Shown in pieces: positions 8,129 to 16,512 of a stretch of DNA of 64,000 bases. The stretch's first letter is position 1. Each line of letters opens with the position of its first letter. The DNA is from JAEUIZ01 sp046155605 (GTDB lineage Bacteria > Planctomycetota > Phycisphaerae > Phycisphaerales > UBA1924): positions 21,208-85,207 of the forward strand of contig JBJXFQ010000075.1 in the NCBI GenBank assembly GCA_046155605.1, given 5' to 3'. The position numbers and the translations under genes are program-made. The notes under the pieces are model-generated. The model had not been told where the DNA came from. It searched no databases and saw only the letters and a program-made list of their open reading frames with translations.

Positions 8129-10302
8129 TCCGGACGGCGATCATCGTGGGCGACGGGCTGGCCGGGGCGCTGATGGCGGTGCTCCTGGCGCGCGACGGGT
8201 GGCGGGTGCGTGTGTTTGAGCGCCGGCCCGATCCGCGCGCGACGGGGTACGTCGGCGGGCGATCGATCAACCTCGCGCTCTCGGCACGGGGGCTGGCGGG
8301 CCTGGCGGCGGGCGGGCTGGAGGCGCGCGTGCGCGAGCGCGACATCATCCCGATGCCGGGGCGGATGATCCACGCTCGTGACGGGACGCTGACGTTCCAG
8401 CCGTACAGCAAGGATCCGCGCGAGGCGATCAACTCGGTGTCGCGGGGCGGGTTGAACCTCACGCTCATCGAGGCCGCGGCGGGGTGCGCGGGAGTTGAGC
8501 TGGTGTTCGATCATCTGTGCGTGGACGTGGACCTCGGAGCGCCGGCAGTGGTCTTTCGGCGATCCGATGGGTCGATCGTGCGGGCCGGGGGCGACCTGGT
8601 CATCGGCGCGGATGGGGCGTTCTCGGCGGTCCGCGGCGTCATGCGGAAGACGGATCGGTTTGAGTACTCGCAGACGTACCTGGAGCACGGGTACAAGGAG
8701 TTGCACATCCCGGCGATGGGCGGAGGGACGAAGGGACGAAGGGACGAGAGGACGAAGGCAAAGCAAGATGCCGTGGCCGCGGAACCCGTCGCCTGCGCTC
8801 CGGGCTCGTTGGAGCGTGAGCGGTTCGCGATGGAGCCGCACGCGCTGCACATCTGGCCGCGGGGCGGGGCGATGATGATCGCGCTGCCGAACCGCGACGG
8901 GTCGTTCACGTGCACGCTGTTCTGGCCATTCGAGGGGGAGCACTCGTTCGCGGGGCTGCGGACGGGGGCGGAGGTCGAGGCGTTCTTTCGGGAGCACTAC
9001 GCCGACGCCGTGCCGCTGATGCCGACGTTGGCGGAGGATTTCGTGCGGAACCCGGCGAGTTCGCTGGTGACGGTGCGGTGTCGGCCGTGGCGGTGGGAGG
9101 GCAAGGTGGTGCTGGTGGGGGACGCGGCGCACGCGATCGTGCCGTTCTATGGGCAGGGGATCAACTGCGGGTTCGAGGACTGCGTGGAACTGGCGGCGCG
9201 GCTACGCGAGCACGCGGACCCGGCCGAGGCGCTGGCGGCGTATGAGGCGGCCCGCAAGCCCAACGCCGACGCGATCGCGGAGATGGCGATTGAGAACTTC
9301 GTGGAGATGCGAGACAAGGCAGGGCGGCCGGAGTTCTTGTATCGGAAGAAAGTCGAGCAGACGATCCACGGGTTGTTTCCGGATCGCTGGACGCCGCAAT
9401 ATAATCTTGTGAGTTTCTCGACGGTGCCGTATGTGGAGGCGCGGCGGCGGGGACGGGAGTTGGACGCGGTGATCGACGCGGTGGTGGCTGAGGTGCCGAT
9501 GGGATCGGTGGAGGCGATGGGTGAGGAGCGGTGGCGGCGGGCGATCGAAGAGGTGGTTCACCACAGAGGCACAGAGGGCACTGAGAAGAGAGAAGATTGG
9601 GCAGAAGATAGGAAGGGAAGAACCGGGGAGGAAAGCAGGAGGGGGGTGTGGGCGGAGGAATCGCGTGAAGGAGCGGTGATCGACATCTCGCCGGCGCTGA
9701 CGTCCGGGATCAACGTCTGGCCGGGCGACACACCGATGACGCGCGAGGTGCTGTGCGACCTTGAGCGGGGCGCGAACATTACATTAAGCACGCTGCGAAC
9801 GACGGTGCATGTGGGCTCGCACGCGGACGGGCCGAATCATTACGGGAAGGGCGCGGCGGGCGTGGGCGAGATGCCGCTGCGGCATTATCTTGGGCCGTGT
9901 CATGTGGTCGAGGCGGCGGTGGCCCGGGGCGGGCGTGTGCGGCCTGAGGACATTTGCGGCGGGCTGGGCGCGATCCGGCACTCGCGTGTGCTGATCCGCA
10001 CGGGCACATTCCCGGATGTGCGGCGATGGAACGCGGATTTCGCGGGGCTGTCGGTGGAGTTGGTCGATGCGCTCGCGGCGCGTGGGGTCATCACGATCGG
10101 CATCGACACGCCGAGCGTGGACGTGCAGGAGTCGAAGGACCTGCCGGCGCACCACGCGATTCTGCGGCACGGGATCGCGATCCTCGAGGGGCTTGTGCTG
10201 GCGGGCGTGGAGGCGGGGGAGTACGAGTTGATCGCGTTGCCGCTGCGACTGATGGAGTTTGACGCGAGCCCGGTGCGTGCTGTGCTGCGGCGGATAGGTT
10301 AG
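8125..10302 (+). CDS. kmo-kynB: Kynurenine 3-monooxygenase fused to kynurenine formamidase
   Basis: 725 aa from the ATG that overlaps the kynU stop. Residues 1 to about 477 are a flavin monooxygenase of the KMO type: IIVGDGLAGAL (FAD dinucleotide fold), GRSINLALSARG, and VGDAAHAIVPFYGQGINCGFEDC. About 40 residues of Arg/Glu-rich linker (9556-9675) follow, then residues 518-725 form a complete cyclase-family formamidase: VIDISPALTSG, WPGDTP, the metal motif HVGSHADGPNH with its first His at 562, and ITIGIDTPSVD. The reactions are N-formylkynurenine to kynurenine and kynurenine to 3-hydroxykynurenine, with KynU acting next. A GTG at 9676 preceded by AAGGAG could also start a separate formamidase, so a fusion, a free KynB, or both may be made. 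A second octamer-repeat insert lies at 8722-8748. Confidence 0.88.
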   Translation: MIRTAIIVGDGLAGALMAVLLARDGWRVRVFERRPDPRATGYVGGRSINLALSARGLAGLAAGGLEARVRERDIIPMPGRMIHARDGTLTFQPYSKDPREAINSVSRGGLNLTLIEAAAGCAGVELVFDHLCVDVDLGAPAVVFRRSDGSIVRAGGDLVIGADGAFSAVRGVMRKTDRFEYSQTYLEHGYKELHIPAMGGGTKGRRDERTKAKQDAVAAEPVACAPGSLERERFAMEPHALHIWPRGGAMMIALPNRDGSFTCTLFWPFEGEHSFAGLRTGAEVEAFFREHYADAVPLMPTLAEDFVRNPASSLVTVRCRPWRWEGKVVLVGDAAHAIVPFYGQGINCGFEDCVELAARLREHADPAEALAAYEAARKPNADAIAEMAIENFVEMRDKAGRPEFLYRKKVEQTIHGLFPDRWTPQYNLVSFSTVPYVEARRRGRELDAVIDAVVAEVPMGSVEAMGEERWRRAIEEVVHHRGTEGTEKREDWAEDRKGRTGEESRRGVWAEESREGAVIDISPALTSGINVWPGDTPMTREVLCDLERGANITLSTLRTTVHVGSHADGPNHYGKGAAGVGEMPLRHYLGPCHVVEAAVARGGRVRPEDICGGLGAIRHSRVLIRTGTFPDVRRWNADFAGLSVELVDALAARGVITIGIDTPSVDVQESKDLPAHHAILRHGIAILEGLVLAGVEAGEYELIALPLRLMEFDASPVRAVLRRIG
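8722..8748 (+). repeat. GGGACGAA octamer repeat inside KMO
   Basis: Identical over 27 bases to the repeat in kynU and in the same orientation. It falls after KELHIPAMGG and before PHALHIWPRG, where KMO proteins have a short loop, and adds about 30 residues in frame. Confidence 0.85.
9556..9666 (+). repeat. Purine-rich repeat-like insert joining KMO and KynB
   Basis: Begins CACCACAGAGGCACAGAGG and continues as a purine-rich run without stop codons. It encodes HHRGTEGTEKRED and similar charged residues with no domain character. Similar CACAGAG runs are, as I recall, dispersed in genomes of several environmental phyla; not verified here. It sits exactly at the domain junction. Confidence 0.55.
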
Positions 10303-12032
10303 AACAGGACGCGCTTGATCTCTTCCGCGGTCGTGAGGCCGGCCTCCGCCTTGGCGCGGGCGTCCTCGTGCATGGAGCGAAATCCGCCGCGTTTGGCGGC
10401 GTCGGCGATGGAGATCGAGTCGGCGCTCTGGCCCGTGAGGCGGCGGAGGTCCTCGGTCATCAGCATGATCTCATACACCGCAACGCGGCCCTTGTAGCCC
10501 GTGCCGAAGCAGGTGTCGCAGCGGGGGTCGTCGGCGGTGGAGTCGGAGGATCGGCCCGCCGCGGCGTCGCGGGGCTTGCCCGTCCCGCCGCAGGATTTGC
10601 AGACGCGGCGGAGGAGTCGCTGGGCGAGCACGCCGAGGAGGCTGGAGGTGACGAGGTAGGGTGGGACGCCGATGTCGGTGAGGCGGGGGATGGCGCTGGG
10701 GGAGTCGTTGGTGTGGAGGGTGGCGAGGACGAGGTGGCCCGTGAGGGAGGCCTGGATGGCGAGTTGGGCGGTCTCGGCATCGCGGATCTCGCCGACGAGG
10801 ATGACGTCGGGGTCCTGGCGGAGGAGGGATCGGAGGCCGGTGGCAAACGTAACGTTACGTTTGGGGTTGACCTGCATCTGGCTGATGCCCTCGAGGTGGT
10901 ACTCGACGGGGTCCTCGATGGTCATGACGTTGCGGCTGGAGCGATCGATCTTGCCGAGGGCGGCGTAGAGGGTGGTGGTCTTTCCCGAGCCGGTGGGCCC
11001 GGTGACGAGGACCATGCCGTTGGGGCGGTCGATGAGGGAGATGAGTTGTTCCTGCATGGGCTTGGCCATGCCGACCTGATCGAGGGAGAGTTGGGTCTGA
11101 GATTGGTCGAGGAGGCGGAGGACGATGCGCTCGCCGTAGATGGTGGGGATGACCGACATGCGGATATCGACCTTGTGGGCGCCGATGCGGACGGTGGTGT
11201 GGCCGTCTTGCGGGGCGTGGCGGTTGGCGATGTCGAGTTCGGTCATGACCTTCATGCGGCTGGAGATGGCGGGGGCGAGGGAGAGTGGCGGCCAGAAGGC
11301 GTCGATGAGCATGCCGTCGATGCGGAAGCGGATGACGAGGCGGGATTCGAGCGGGTGGACGTGGATATCGCTGGCGCGGCGGCGGAGGGCCTCGAAGAGG
11401 ATCATGTTGACGAGGCGGATGACGGGCGTCTGCCGGGCGAGTTGGAGGAGGTCGGTGGCCTGGCCGAGCGAGCCGGCGGCGGAGGCAAAGGCGGCCTCGT
11501 CGAGGGGCATTTCCTCGATGATCTCGGTGACGAGGTCCTGCTTCTGCTCGTAGCCGCGGTTGATGAGATTGGCGACGGCGGCGCGGGGCGCGAGGACGAG
11601 GCGCAGGGGCATCGAGAGGCGATCCTCGATCATCGAGAAGACCGCGGGCTGGAAGGGCTGAGCGGTGACGGCGGTCATGGTGCGGCCGTCGCTCTCGAGG
11701 CCGGCGACGTGGTGCGTCCGCGCGACGTCGGGCGGGATCAACTCATAGAAGCGCGAGGCGGATTCGTGCGGGCGCGGCTCGGAGATGAAACGAAGGCCCG
11801 TGCGCTCGGCGAGGCGGGTGAGCGCGGTGTGCTCGTCGAGAGCCATCATCGAGAGCAGGACATCCCAGGACTCGTCGTCGGAGCCGGGCTCGGTGGGGAG
11901 GCGTTTGAGTTGATCGGGCGCGACGGGGAGCGGGCTGAGCAACTCGGCGACGCGCGCCCACGAGGCATCGGCGGCACCGTTGGTGAGGGCCGTGGAGCGG
12001 AGCGCGAGGCCGTCGGACTTCGCCTTCGCCAT
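10299..12032 (-). CDS. gspE: Type II secretion/type IV pilus assembly ATPase GspE/PilB
   Basis: 577 aa. The N-terminal 150 residues resemble the GspE N-domain. The ATPase part has Walker A GPTGSGKTT at about residue 345, the Asp box MTIEDPVEYHLEG, Walker B DVILVGEIRD and the His box LVLATLHTND. Near the C-terminus a zinc motif CKSCGGTG...CDTCFGTGYKGR is intact. The hexamer powers pseudopilus or pilus assembly at the inner membrane. The start overlaps the stop of gspD (ATGA), so the secretin and motor are translationally coupled. At its 3' end its stop overlaps the converging KMO-KynB stop by 4 bp. Confidence 0.93.
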   Translation of the reverse strand: MAKAKSDGLALRSTALTNGAADASWARVAELLSPLPVAPDQLKRLPTEPGSDDESWDVLLSMMALDEHTALTRLAERTGLRFISEPRPHESASRFYELIPPDVARTHHVAGLESDGRTMTAVTAQPFQPAVFSMIEDRLSMPLRLVLAPRAAVANLINRGYEQKQDLVTEIIEEMPLDEAAFASAAGSLGQATDLLQLARQTPVIRLVNMILFEALRRRASDIHVHPLESRLVIRFRIDGMLIDAFWPPLSLAPAISSRMKVMTELDIANRHAPQDGHTTVRIGAHKVDIRMSVIPTIYGERIVLRLLDQSQTQLSLDQVGMAKPMQEQLISLIDRPNGMVLVTGPTGSGKTTTLYAALGKIDRSSRNVMTIEDPVEYHLEGISQMQVNPKRNVTFATGLRSLLRQDPDVILVGEIRDAETAQLAIQASLTGHLVLATLHTNDSPSAIPRLTDIGVPPYLVTSSLLGVLAQRLLRRVCKSCGGTGKPRDAAAGRSSDSTADDPRCDTCFGTGYKGRVAVYEIMLMTEDLRRLTGQSADSISIADAAKRGGFRSMHEDARAKAEAGLTTAEEIKRVLF

Positions 12033-14830
12033 CAGCGTTGCTCCCCGCCGGGGGTGCTGGTGGGGCTTCCCGGGGTGACCGGGGCCGGGGTGTAGGGTCC
12101 GGCGATCTCGACCATGACGGGTTCGAGTTCGGGGACGTCGGGCGCGATGCCGGCTTCGATCGCCGGGCCCCGGGTGAGGAGGTTAAGGTCGCGGAACCCG
12201 GGATCTCGCATGATGCGCGGGGTGATGAAAACATAGAGACGGGTGCTGGAGTTGTTCTTGTTGGTGTCGCGGAAGAGGTAGCCCAGGAGCGGGATGTCGC
12301 CGATGAGCGGGACTTTGAGGGTGGTGTTGCCCTTGGAGGAGACCTCGATGCCGCCGACGACGATGGTGGAATCGCCGGGGATGGTGACGGATTCGGAGTT
12401 GAGGCGGCGGGTCTGGCGGGGCGGGGGGAAGCCGTTGGCACCTGTGCCGACGAAGTTGGAGAGTTCGATGTCGTAGGAGAGGCGGAGGTAGCCGCCGTCG
12501 GAGATGCTTGGGGTGACGCTGAGGGTGGTGCCCGCGGACTCGAAGCCGGTGAAACTGGTGGTGGTGGTGGCGGTGCCCTGGTTGGTGGAACTGGTGGGCT
12601 GCTCGTCGGTACTGGCGATCTCGGCGAGTTGGTTGTCATCGACGAGAAGGCGTGGCGAGGAGAGGATCCGCGTGTCGGCGTCGCGCTTGAGGGCGTTGAT
12701 GGTGATGGGGACGTAGTCGCTCTTGATGATGGCCGCGGTGAGGCCTCCGAGTCCGGTGGCGACGTTTTTCTGGCTGAGGAAGCCGCCGCTGGTGGTGGTG
12801 CCGCTGGTGGTGGTGAGGGAACCGAGGCCGAAGTTGGTGTTGAGGGCGCCGCCGGTGCCGTTGGCGTTGATGAGTTGGGTCTCGAAGGCGAGGCGGAAGT
12901 CGTCGGTAGCGGTGACGGAGACGATCTGGACCTCGATGAAGACCTGGGGTCGTCGCTGGTCGAGGCGGGTGAGGAGTTTGGCGATCTCGTCCTGCTGCTT
13001 GGCGGAGGCGCGAACGATGACCTGGTTATTGGCGGGGTCGGCGACGACGAAGACATCCTCGCCGCTGAGGGAGCCCTGGCCGTCGCCCACGGGAAGTCCG
13101 CGGCCGGAGAAGCCGATGGGGCCTTGCTGGTTTCGCTGGTTGGTACCCTGGGTGTTGCGCTGGGTGCCGGTGGTTCCGGTGCGGTTCGTGCCGGTGCGGT
13201 TGTTGTTGTTCTGGTTCTGATTCTGGTTCTGGTTGAACTGGTTTCGGAACTGGTTGAAGAAGCCGCCGCCGCCCGGGAAGAAGGGGTTGGAGTTGTCGCT
13301 GCCGGTCTCCTGGGTGAGGAGATTCTGGAGGACTTCGGCGACCTGGGTGGCGTCCTGGTTTTTGACCTTGTAGGTTCGAATGACGACGATGTCCTGTTCG
13401 GTATCAAAGACCTTGATGAGGGCACCGAGTTGGCGCTGTTGGGTGGCCGTGCCGTAGTAGATGATGGATCCGCGATTGGCATCGACGATCATGACGGGTC
13501 CGCCGGTGGAGGTGGCACCGCCGCCGCCGCCGAGTTGCTGGGCCGCGACGTTGGCGAAGTTCTGCTGGTTGCGGTTGTTGCCCTGCTGTCCGAAGGGCTG
13601 ACCGAAGGGTTGGTTGACGGAGGTGCTGGAGGAGGAGCTCGAGTCGATCTCCTGGACGGTCCCGAAGCCGAAGCGTTCGGCGAGTTGGGCGATCTGGAGG
13701 GCGAGCGTGCCGGCGAAATATTGCTTGTATTCGAGGGTGTTGGGCTTGTCGATAACGTCGAGAACGTCCTGAACATGCTCGGCCTCTTCGCCATAGCCGC
13801 GGAAGATAAGGGCGTTGCCCTGGGCATCGGCGGTGAGGCGTTCGGCGAGATTGGCGAGCGAGCCGGAGGAGCCCCCAGCGCCGGGGGCCGCGCCGGGGAC
13901 GACGGGCGCGCCGGGGATGGGGCTGTTGCCGCCGGATTGGCCCAGGAGTTCGAGGACGCGGGCGCGGGCGACGGAGGCGGCGATGTGGTTGAGTTCGAAG
14001 CGGATGAACTGCTGATCGGCGGCGCGGTCGAGGACGCTTTTGACGAGGGCGACGAGGGAGTCGATCTTTCGCGGGGTCTCGGTGACGACGATCACGCCGA
14101 GATCGTCGAGATAGGTGAGGCGCTGCTGGCGATTCTGGACGCCGAGTTGGGCGTTGATGGCGTCGGCGAGGGAGGAGGGCCGGATGCCGGGCGTGGGGAT
14201 GACGCGGGTCGTGGCGGTCAGGTCAAACGCGACGTTGGCGTCCTGCGAGATCTTGTACCAGTTGATGGTCTCGTCCTTGACGATGAAGTAGCCGTGCTGC
14301 TCGAGGAGGGCGTCGAGGAACTTGATGAGGTCGGCCTTTTTGATGACGAGCGGGCCGTTGAGCACGACTTGGCCCGCGAGTTGATCGGAGGCGGAGATGT
14401 TGATCTGGAGGGACTCGGCCACGAACTCGACGAGGGTCTTGAGGTCGAGGGCGTCGGAGAAATCGGAGAGCGCGACTTCGTCGGGGCCGACTTCGGGTGC
14501 CTCACCTTCGACGCGAATAGGCTGGGCGGGTGTGCCGGGGGTAGGGATGCGGACGGCCCCGCCTTGCGTACCGGCGGCACCTGCGGGCGTGGTCTGCGTT
14601 CCGGTGGTTGGCTGGGCGCGAGTGCGGATCTGCTGCTGTGCTGCTGCGGCGGCGGCGGCCGCGGCGCGAGCGGCCTTTTCTTGCTCGACTTGTCCCGGCG
14701 AAATGGCGGCGCCGGTGGGGTCGCCCTGTTGCTTGCGGACAACGGAGGCGTCGTCCTGGGCGGTGGCGGTGGAGGCGGCGAGCCCTGAGAGCAGGACCAG
14801 GATGGCCGGGCCGATTCGTTTGTGGGTCAC
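12032..14830 (-). CDS. gspD: Type II secretion system secretin GspD
   Basis: 932 aa with a signal peptide (MTHKRIGPAILVLLSGLAAS, then TATAQ). N-domains run from about residue 110 (LSDFSDALDLKTLVEFVAE, the short N0-type domain) through several N1/KH-like repeats (KVKNQDATQVAEVLQNLL). The secretin barrel follows with VEVQIV, RLLVDDNQLAEI, SDGGYLRLSYDIELS and VPLIGDIPLLGYLFR, the last being the family hallmark. A Gln/Asn/Thr-rich low-complexity stretch around residues 520-580 and a Ser run near residue 400 interrupt the N-domains; such loops are unusual for classic GspD. The protein forms the outer-membrane pore for type II secretion or pilus exit. It is the first gene of the gspD-gspE operon. 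Confidence 0.93.
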   Translation of the reverse strand: MTHKRIGPAILVLLSGLAASTATAQDDASVVRKQQGDPTGAAISPGQVEQEKAARAAAAAAAAAQQQIRTRAQPTTGTQTTPAGAAGTQGGAVRIPTPGTPAQPIRVEGEAPEVGPDEVALSDFSDALDLKTLVEFVAESLQINISASDQLAGQVVLNGPLVIKKADLIKFLDALLEQHGYFIVKDETINWYKISQDANVAFDLTATTRVIPTPGIRPSSLADAINAQLGVQNRQQRLTYLDDLGVIVVTETPRKIDSLVALVKSVLDRAADQQFIRFELNHIAASVARARVLELLGQSGGNSPIPGAPVVPGAAPGAGGSSGSLANLAERLTADAQGNALIFRGYGEEAEHVQDVLDVIDKPNTLEYKQYFAGTLALQIAQLAERFGFGTVQEIDSSSSSSTSVNQPFGQPFGQQGNNRNQQNFANVAAQQLGGGGGATSTGGPVMIVDANRGSIIYYGTATQQRQLGALIKVFDTEQDIVVIRTYKVKNQDATQVAEVLQNLLTQETGSDNSNPFFPGGGGFFNQFRNQFNQNQNQNQNNNNRTGTNRTGTTGTQRNTQGTNQRNQQGPIGFSGRGLPVGDGQGSLSGEDVFVVADPANNQVIVRASAKQQDEIAKLLTRLDQRRPQVFIEVQIVSVTATDDFRLAFETQLINANGTGGALNTNFGLGSLTTTSGTTTSGGFLSQKNVATGLGGLTAAIIKSDYVPITINALKRDADTRILSSPRLLVDDNQLAEIASTDEQPTSSTNQGTATTTTSFTGFESAGTTLSVTPSISDGGYLRLSYDIELSNFVGTGANGFPPPRQTRRLNSESVTIPGDSTIVVGGIEVSSKGNTTLKVPLIGDIPLLGYLFRDTNKNNSSTRLYVFITPRIMRDPGFRDLNLLTRGPAIEAGIAPDVPELEPVMVEIAGPYTPAPVTPGSPTSTPGGEQR

Positions 14831-14944
14831 AGGCGAGGACTCCTGGTACGGTTGTTTGCGGAGGCGAAGCGGGGGACGATGATCGGGACGGAATCGGAAC
14901 GGCGAGTTGGAACGAGAGCTCTACGAAACGAAGGGTGAAACTCT

Positions 14945-15931
14945 ATGCGCGTGGTCAGTCTGCTCCCGTCCGCCACGGAGATTGTGTGCTCGCTGGGCGT
15001 GCGCGCTCGGGGGTTTCTGGTCGGGCGGTCCCATGAGTGCGACTTCCCGGCGGGGCTGGGGGCCGTGCCCGTGTTCACCGAGGCGGCGATCAGGCCCGAT
15101 CAGACCCCCGCCGCGATCGACGCTGCCGTCCGCGAATCATCGGCGTCGGGCACGTCCCTGTATCGGCTTGATACCCGAACTCTCGCCAGCCTCAGGCCCG
15201 ATCTGATCATCACGCAGGACTTGTGCCACGTCTGCTCGATCGACGTGGAGGCGGTGCGGGCGGTGGCGGCGGAGATGAGCCCCTCGCCGCGGGTGCTGAG
15301 CCTCAATCCGGCGTCGGTCGAGGGCGTGCTGGACGACATCTTGACGGTGGGGGAGGCTGTGGGGCTGGCGGGCGAGGCTGTCGGTGTGGTCGCCGGATTG
15401 CGTGAGCGACTGTTTCGAGCGGCGGACTATGTGAACCCGTATGCCGACGGCCCGTCGCTGGCGTTTCTGGAATGGACGGATCCGCTCTTTGTCGGCGGGC
15501 ACTGGACGCCGCAGTTGATCGAGCGAGCGGGAGCGCGGCATCCGTTGAATCCGACGGTGCCCAGGCCGGGGACGGGGATGGCGGTGGGGCCTCAGCAGGG
15601 CGAGCGCGTGGCGGGGCCGTCGCGGAGGGTGAGCGTTGAGGAGTTGGTGGCGTCGAGGCCGGAGGCGGTGGTGATCTGCCCGTGCGGAGTAACATTAGAA
15701 CATGCGCGGGCGATGGCGGAGGAGTTGACGAAACAAACTTGGTGGCGCGAGTTGCCGGCGGTGAAAGAGAGTGGCGCGGCGGGGCGCGTGGCGATCGTGG
15801 ATGGAAACCAGATGTTCAATCGACCAGGGCCGCGACTGGTGGATGCGTTTGAGTGGCTGGTGGGATGGCTCCAGGGCAGGCCGGAGATCATGCCGGAGGC
15901 GTTTCCGGCATGGGAATGGAGGTACGTGTGA
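14945..15931 (+). CDS. Cobalamin-binding-type periplasmic-fold protein without signal peptide
   Basis: 328 aa. It begins directly with MRVVSLLPSATEIVCSLG and has GRSHECDFP, ITQDLCHVC and a C-terminal GPRLVDAFEWL, the pattern of the BtuF/FepB-like helical-backbone binding fold (PeriBP_2). Members annotated as cobalamin-binding ABC-transporter proteins share SHECD. Usually such proteins are exported, but no signal peptide is visible here and no alternative upstream start exists, so it is probably cytoplasmic, perhaps sequestering or moving corrinoids. No permease or ATPase lies next to it. Transcribed divergently from gspD. Confidence 0.75.
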   Translation: MRVVSLLPSATEIVCSLGVRARGFLVGRSHECDFPAGLGAVPVFTEAAIRPDQTPAAIDAAVRESSASGTSLYRLDTRTLASLRPDLIITQDLCHVCSIDVEAVRAVAAEMSPSPRVLSLNPASVEGVLDDILTVGEAVGLAGEAVGVVAGLRERLFRAADYVNPYADGPSLAFLEWTDPLFVGGHWTPQLIERAGARHPLNPTVPRPGTGMAVGPQQGERVAGPSRRVSVEELVASRPEAVVICPCGVTLEHARAMAEELTKQTWWRELPAVKESGAAGRVAIVDGNQMFNRPGPRLVDAFEWLVGWLQGRPEIMPEAFPAWEWRYV

Positions 15932-15961
15932 AAATAAATGTAAAATGTTGATTATTTTCCC

Positions 15962-15990
15962 TTGACAGAGTTGCAGCGATGGTGTAGTCT
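15962..15990 (+). promoter_or_regulatory. Sigma-70 type promoter for the secreted-protein operon
   Basis: TTGACA (15962-15967), 17-base spacer, TAGTCT (15985-15990), with an A/T-rich run at 15928-15960 just upstream that could act as an UP element. The start codon at 16012 follows 21 bases later behind AAGGAT. This is the best consensus promoter in the window. Confidence 0.7.
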
Positions 15991-16011
15991 GGGTGAACTA
16001 AGGATCTCCAA

Positions 16012-16491
16012 ATGATAAGGACCATGACTCTCGTACTCGGCGTTCTGGCGTTTCTGGGCTTCGGGATGGTGCCGAATGCCGCGGCGCAACCGCTCGAACA
16101 GGTGTATGGTGCCGCTCCGCCCGAGGTCGACGGCGAAGGTGGTTTCAACTTTGACCATCATAAGTGCGTGCTCGCGTCATGCCTCAACGCCATCTTGGTC
16201 AATGCCGGTCCGGGCGGAGTCGGAGCCGCGGGCTGCACATGGGACGGCATCAATCCAGGCGGCTCATGCACGGGTTCATGCCAGCAATGCACCGGCACCA
16301 TCACGACGAATGTGTGCGTGAAAAACTCCAGCGAGACATGCACGGTCGGCGGTGGGACATTCGTCAGTTGCGGCACGATCAACACGATTCCCCGCATCTT
16401 TTCGACCACGACTGCCTATGAACGGCCGTGCGGCTGTAGCGGCACTGTGTCTACGACGCTGAACCCCTGCAACATCGGCAGGTGCTCCTAA
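16012..16491 (+). CDS. Small secreted Cys-rich protein
   Basis: 159 aa. A signal peptide (MIRTMTLVLGVLAFLGFG, cleavage after NAAAQ) precedes a mature part with 13 cysteines, including SCQQC and CGC, and the last Cys is one residue from the end. No known domain is recognised. The Cys density suggests several disulfides or a metal site in an extracytoplasmic protein. It is the first gene behind a strong promoter, and the next two genes on the same strand also encode exported proteins, spaced 21 and 48 bp. Its base composition is lower in GC than the surrounding enzymes. Function unknown. Confidence 0.72.
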   Translation: MIRTMTLVLGVLAFLGFGMVPNAAAQPLEQVYGAAPPEVDGEGGFNFDHHKCVLASCLNAILVNAGPGGVGAAGCTWDGINPGGSCTGSCQQCTGTITTNVCVKNSSETCTVGGGTFVSCGTINTIPRIFSTTTAYERPCGCSGTVSTTLNPCNIGRCS

Positions 16492-16512
16492 TCACCGACG
16501 AATTTATTTCTC

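Noticed and set aside
10368..12095. 575-codon open frame on the plus strand
   Set aside because: Antisense to gspE; Gly/Asp/Val-rich shadow of a conserved ATPase.
12038..14788. 916-codon open frame on the plus strand
   Set aside because: Antisense to gspD in the complementary phase; long because of high GC and Gly/Asp/Val-rich shadow sequence, with no domain.
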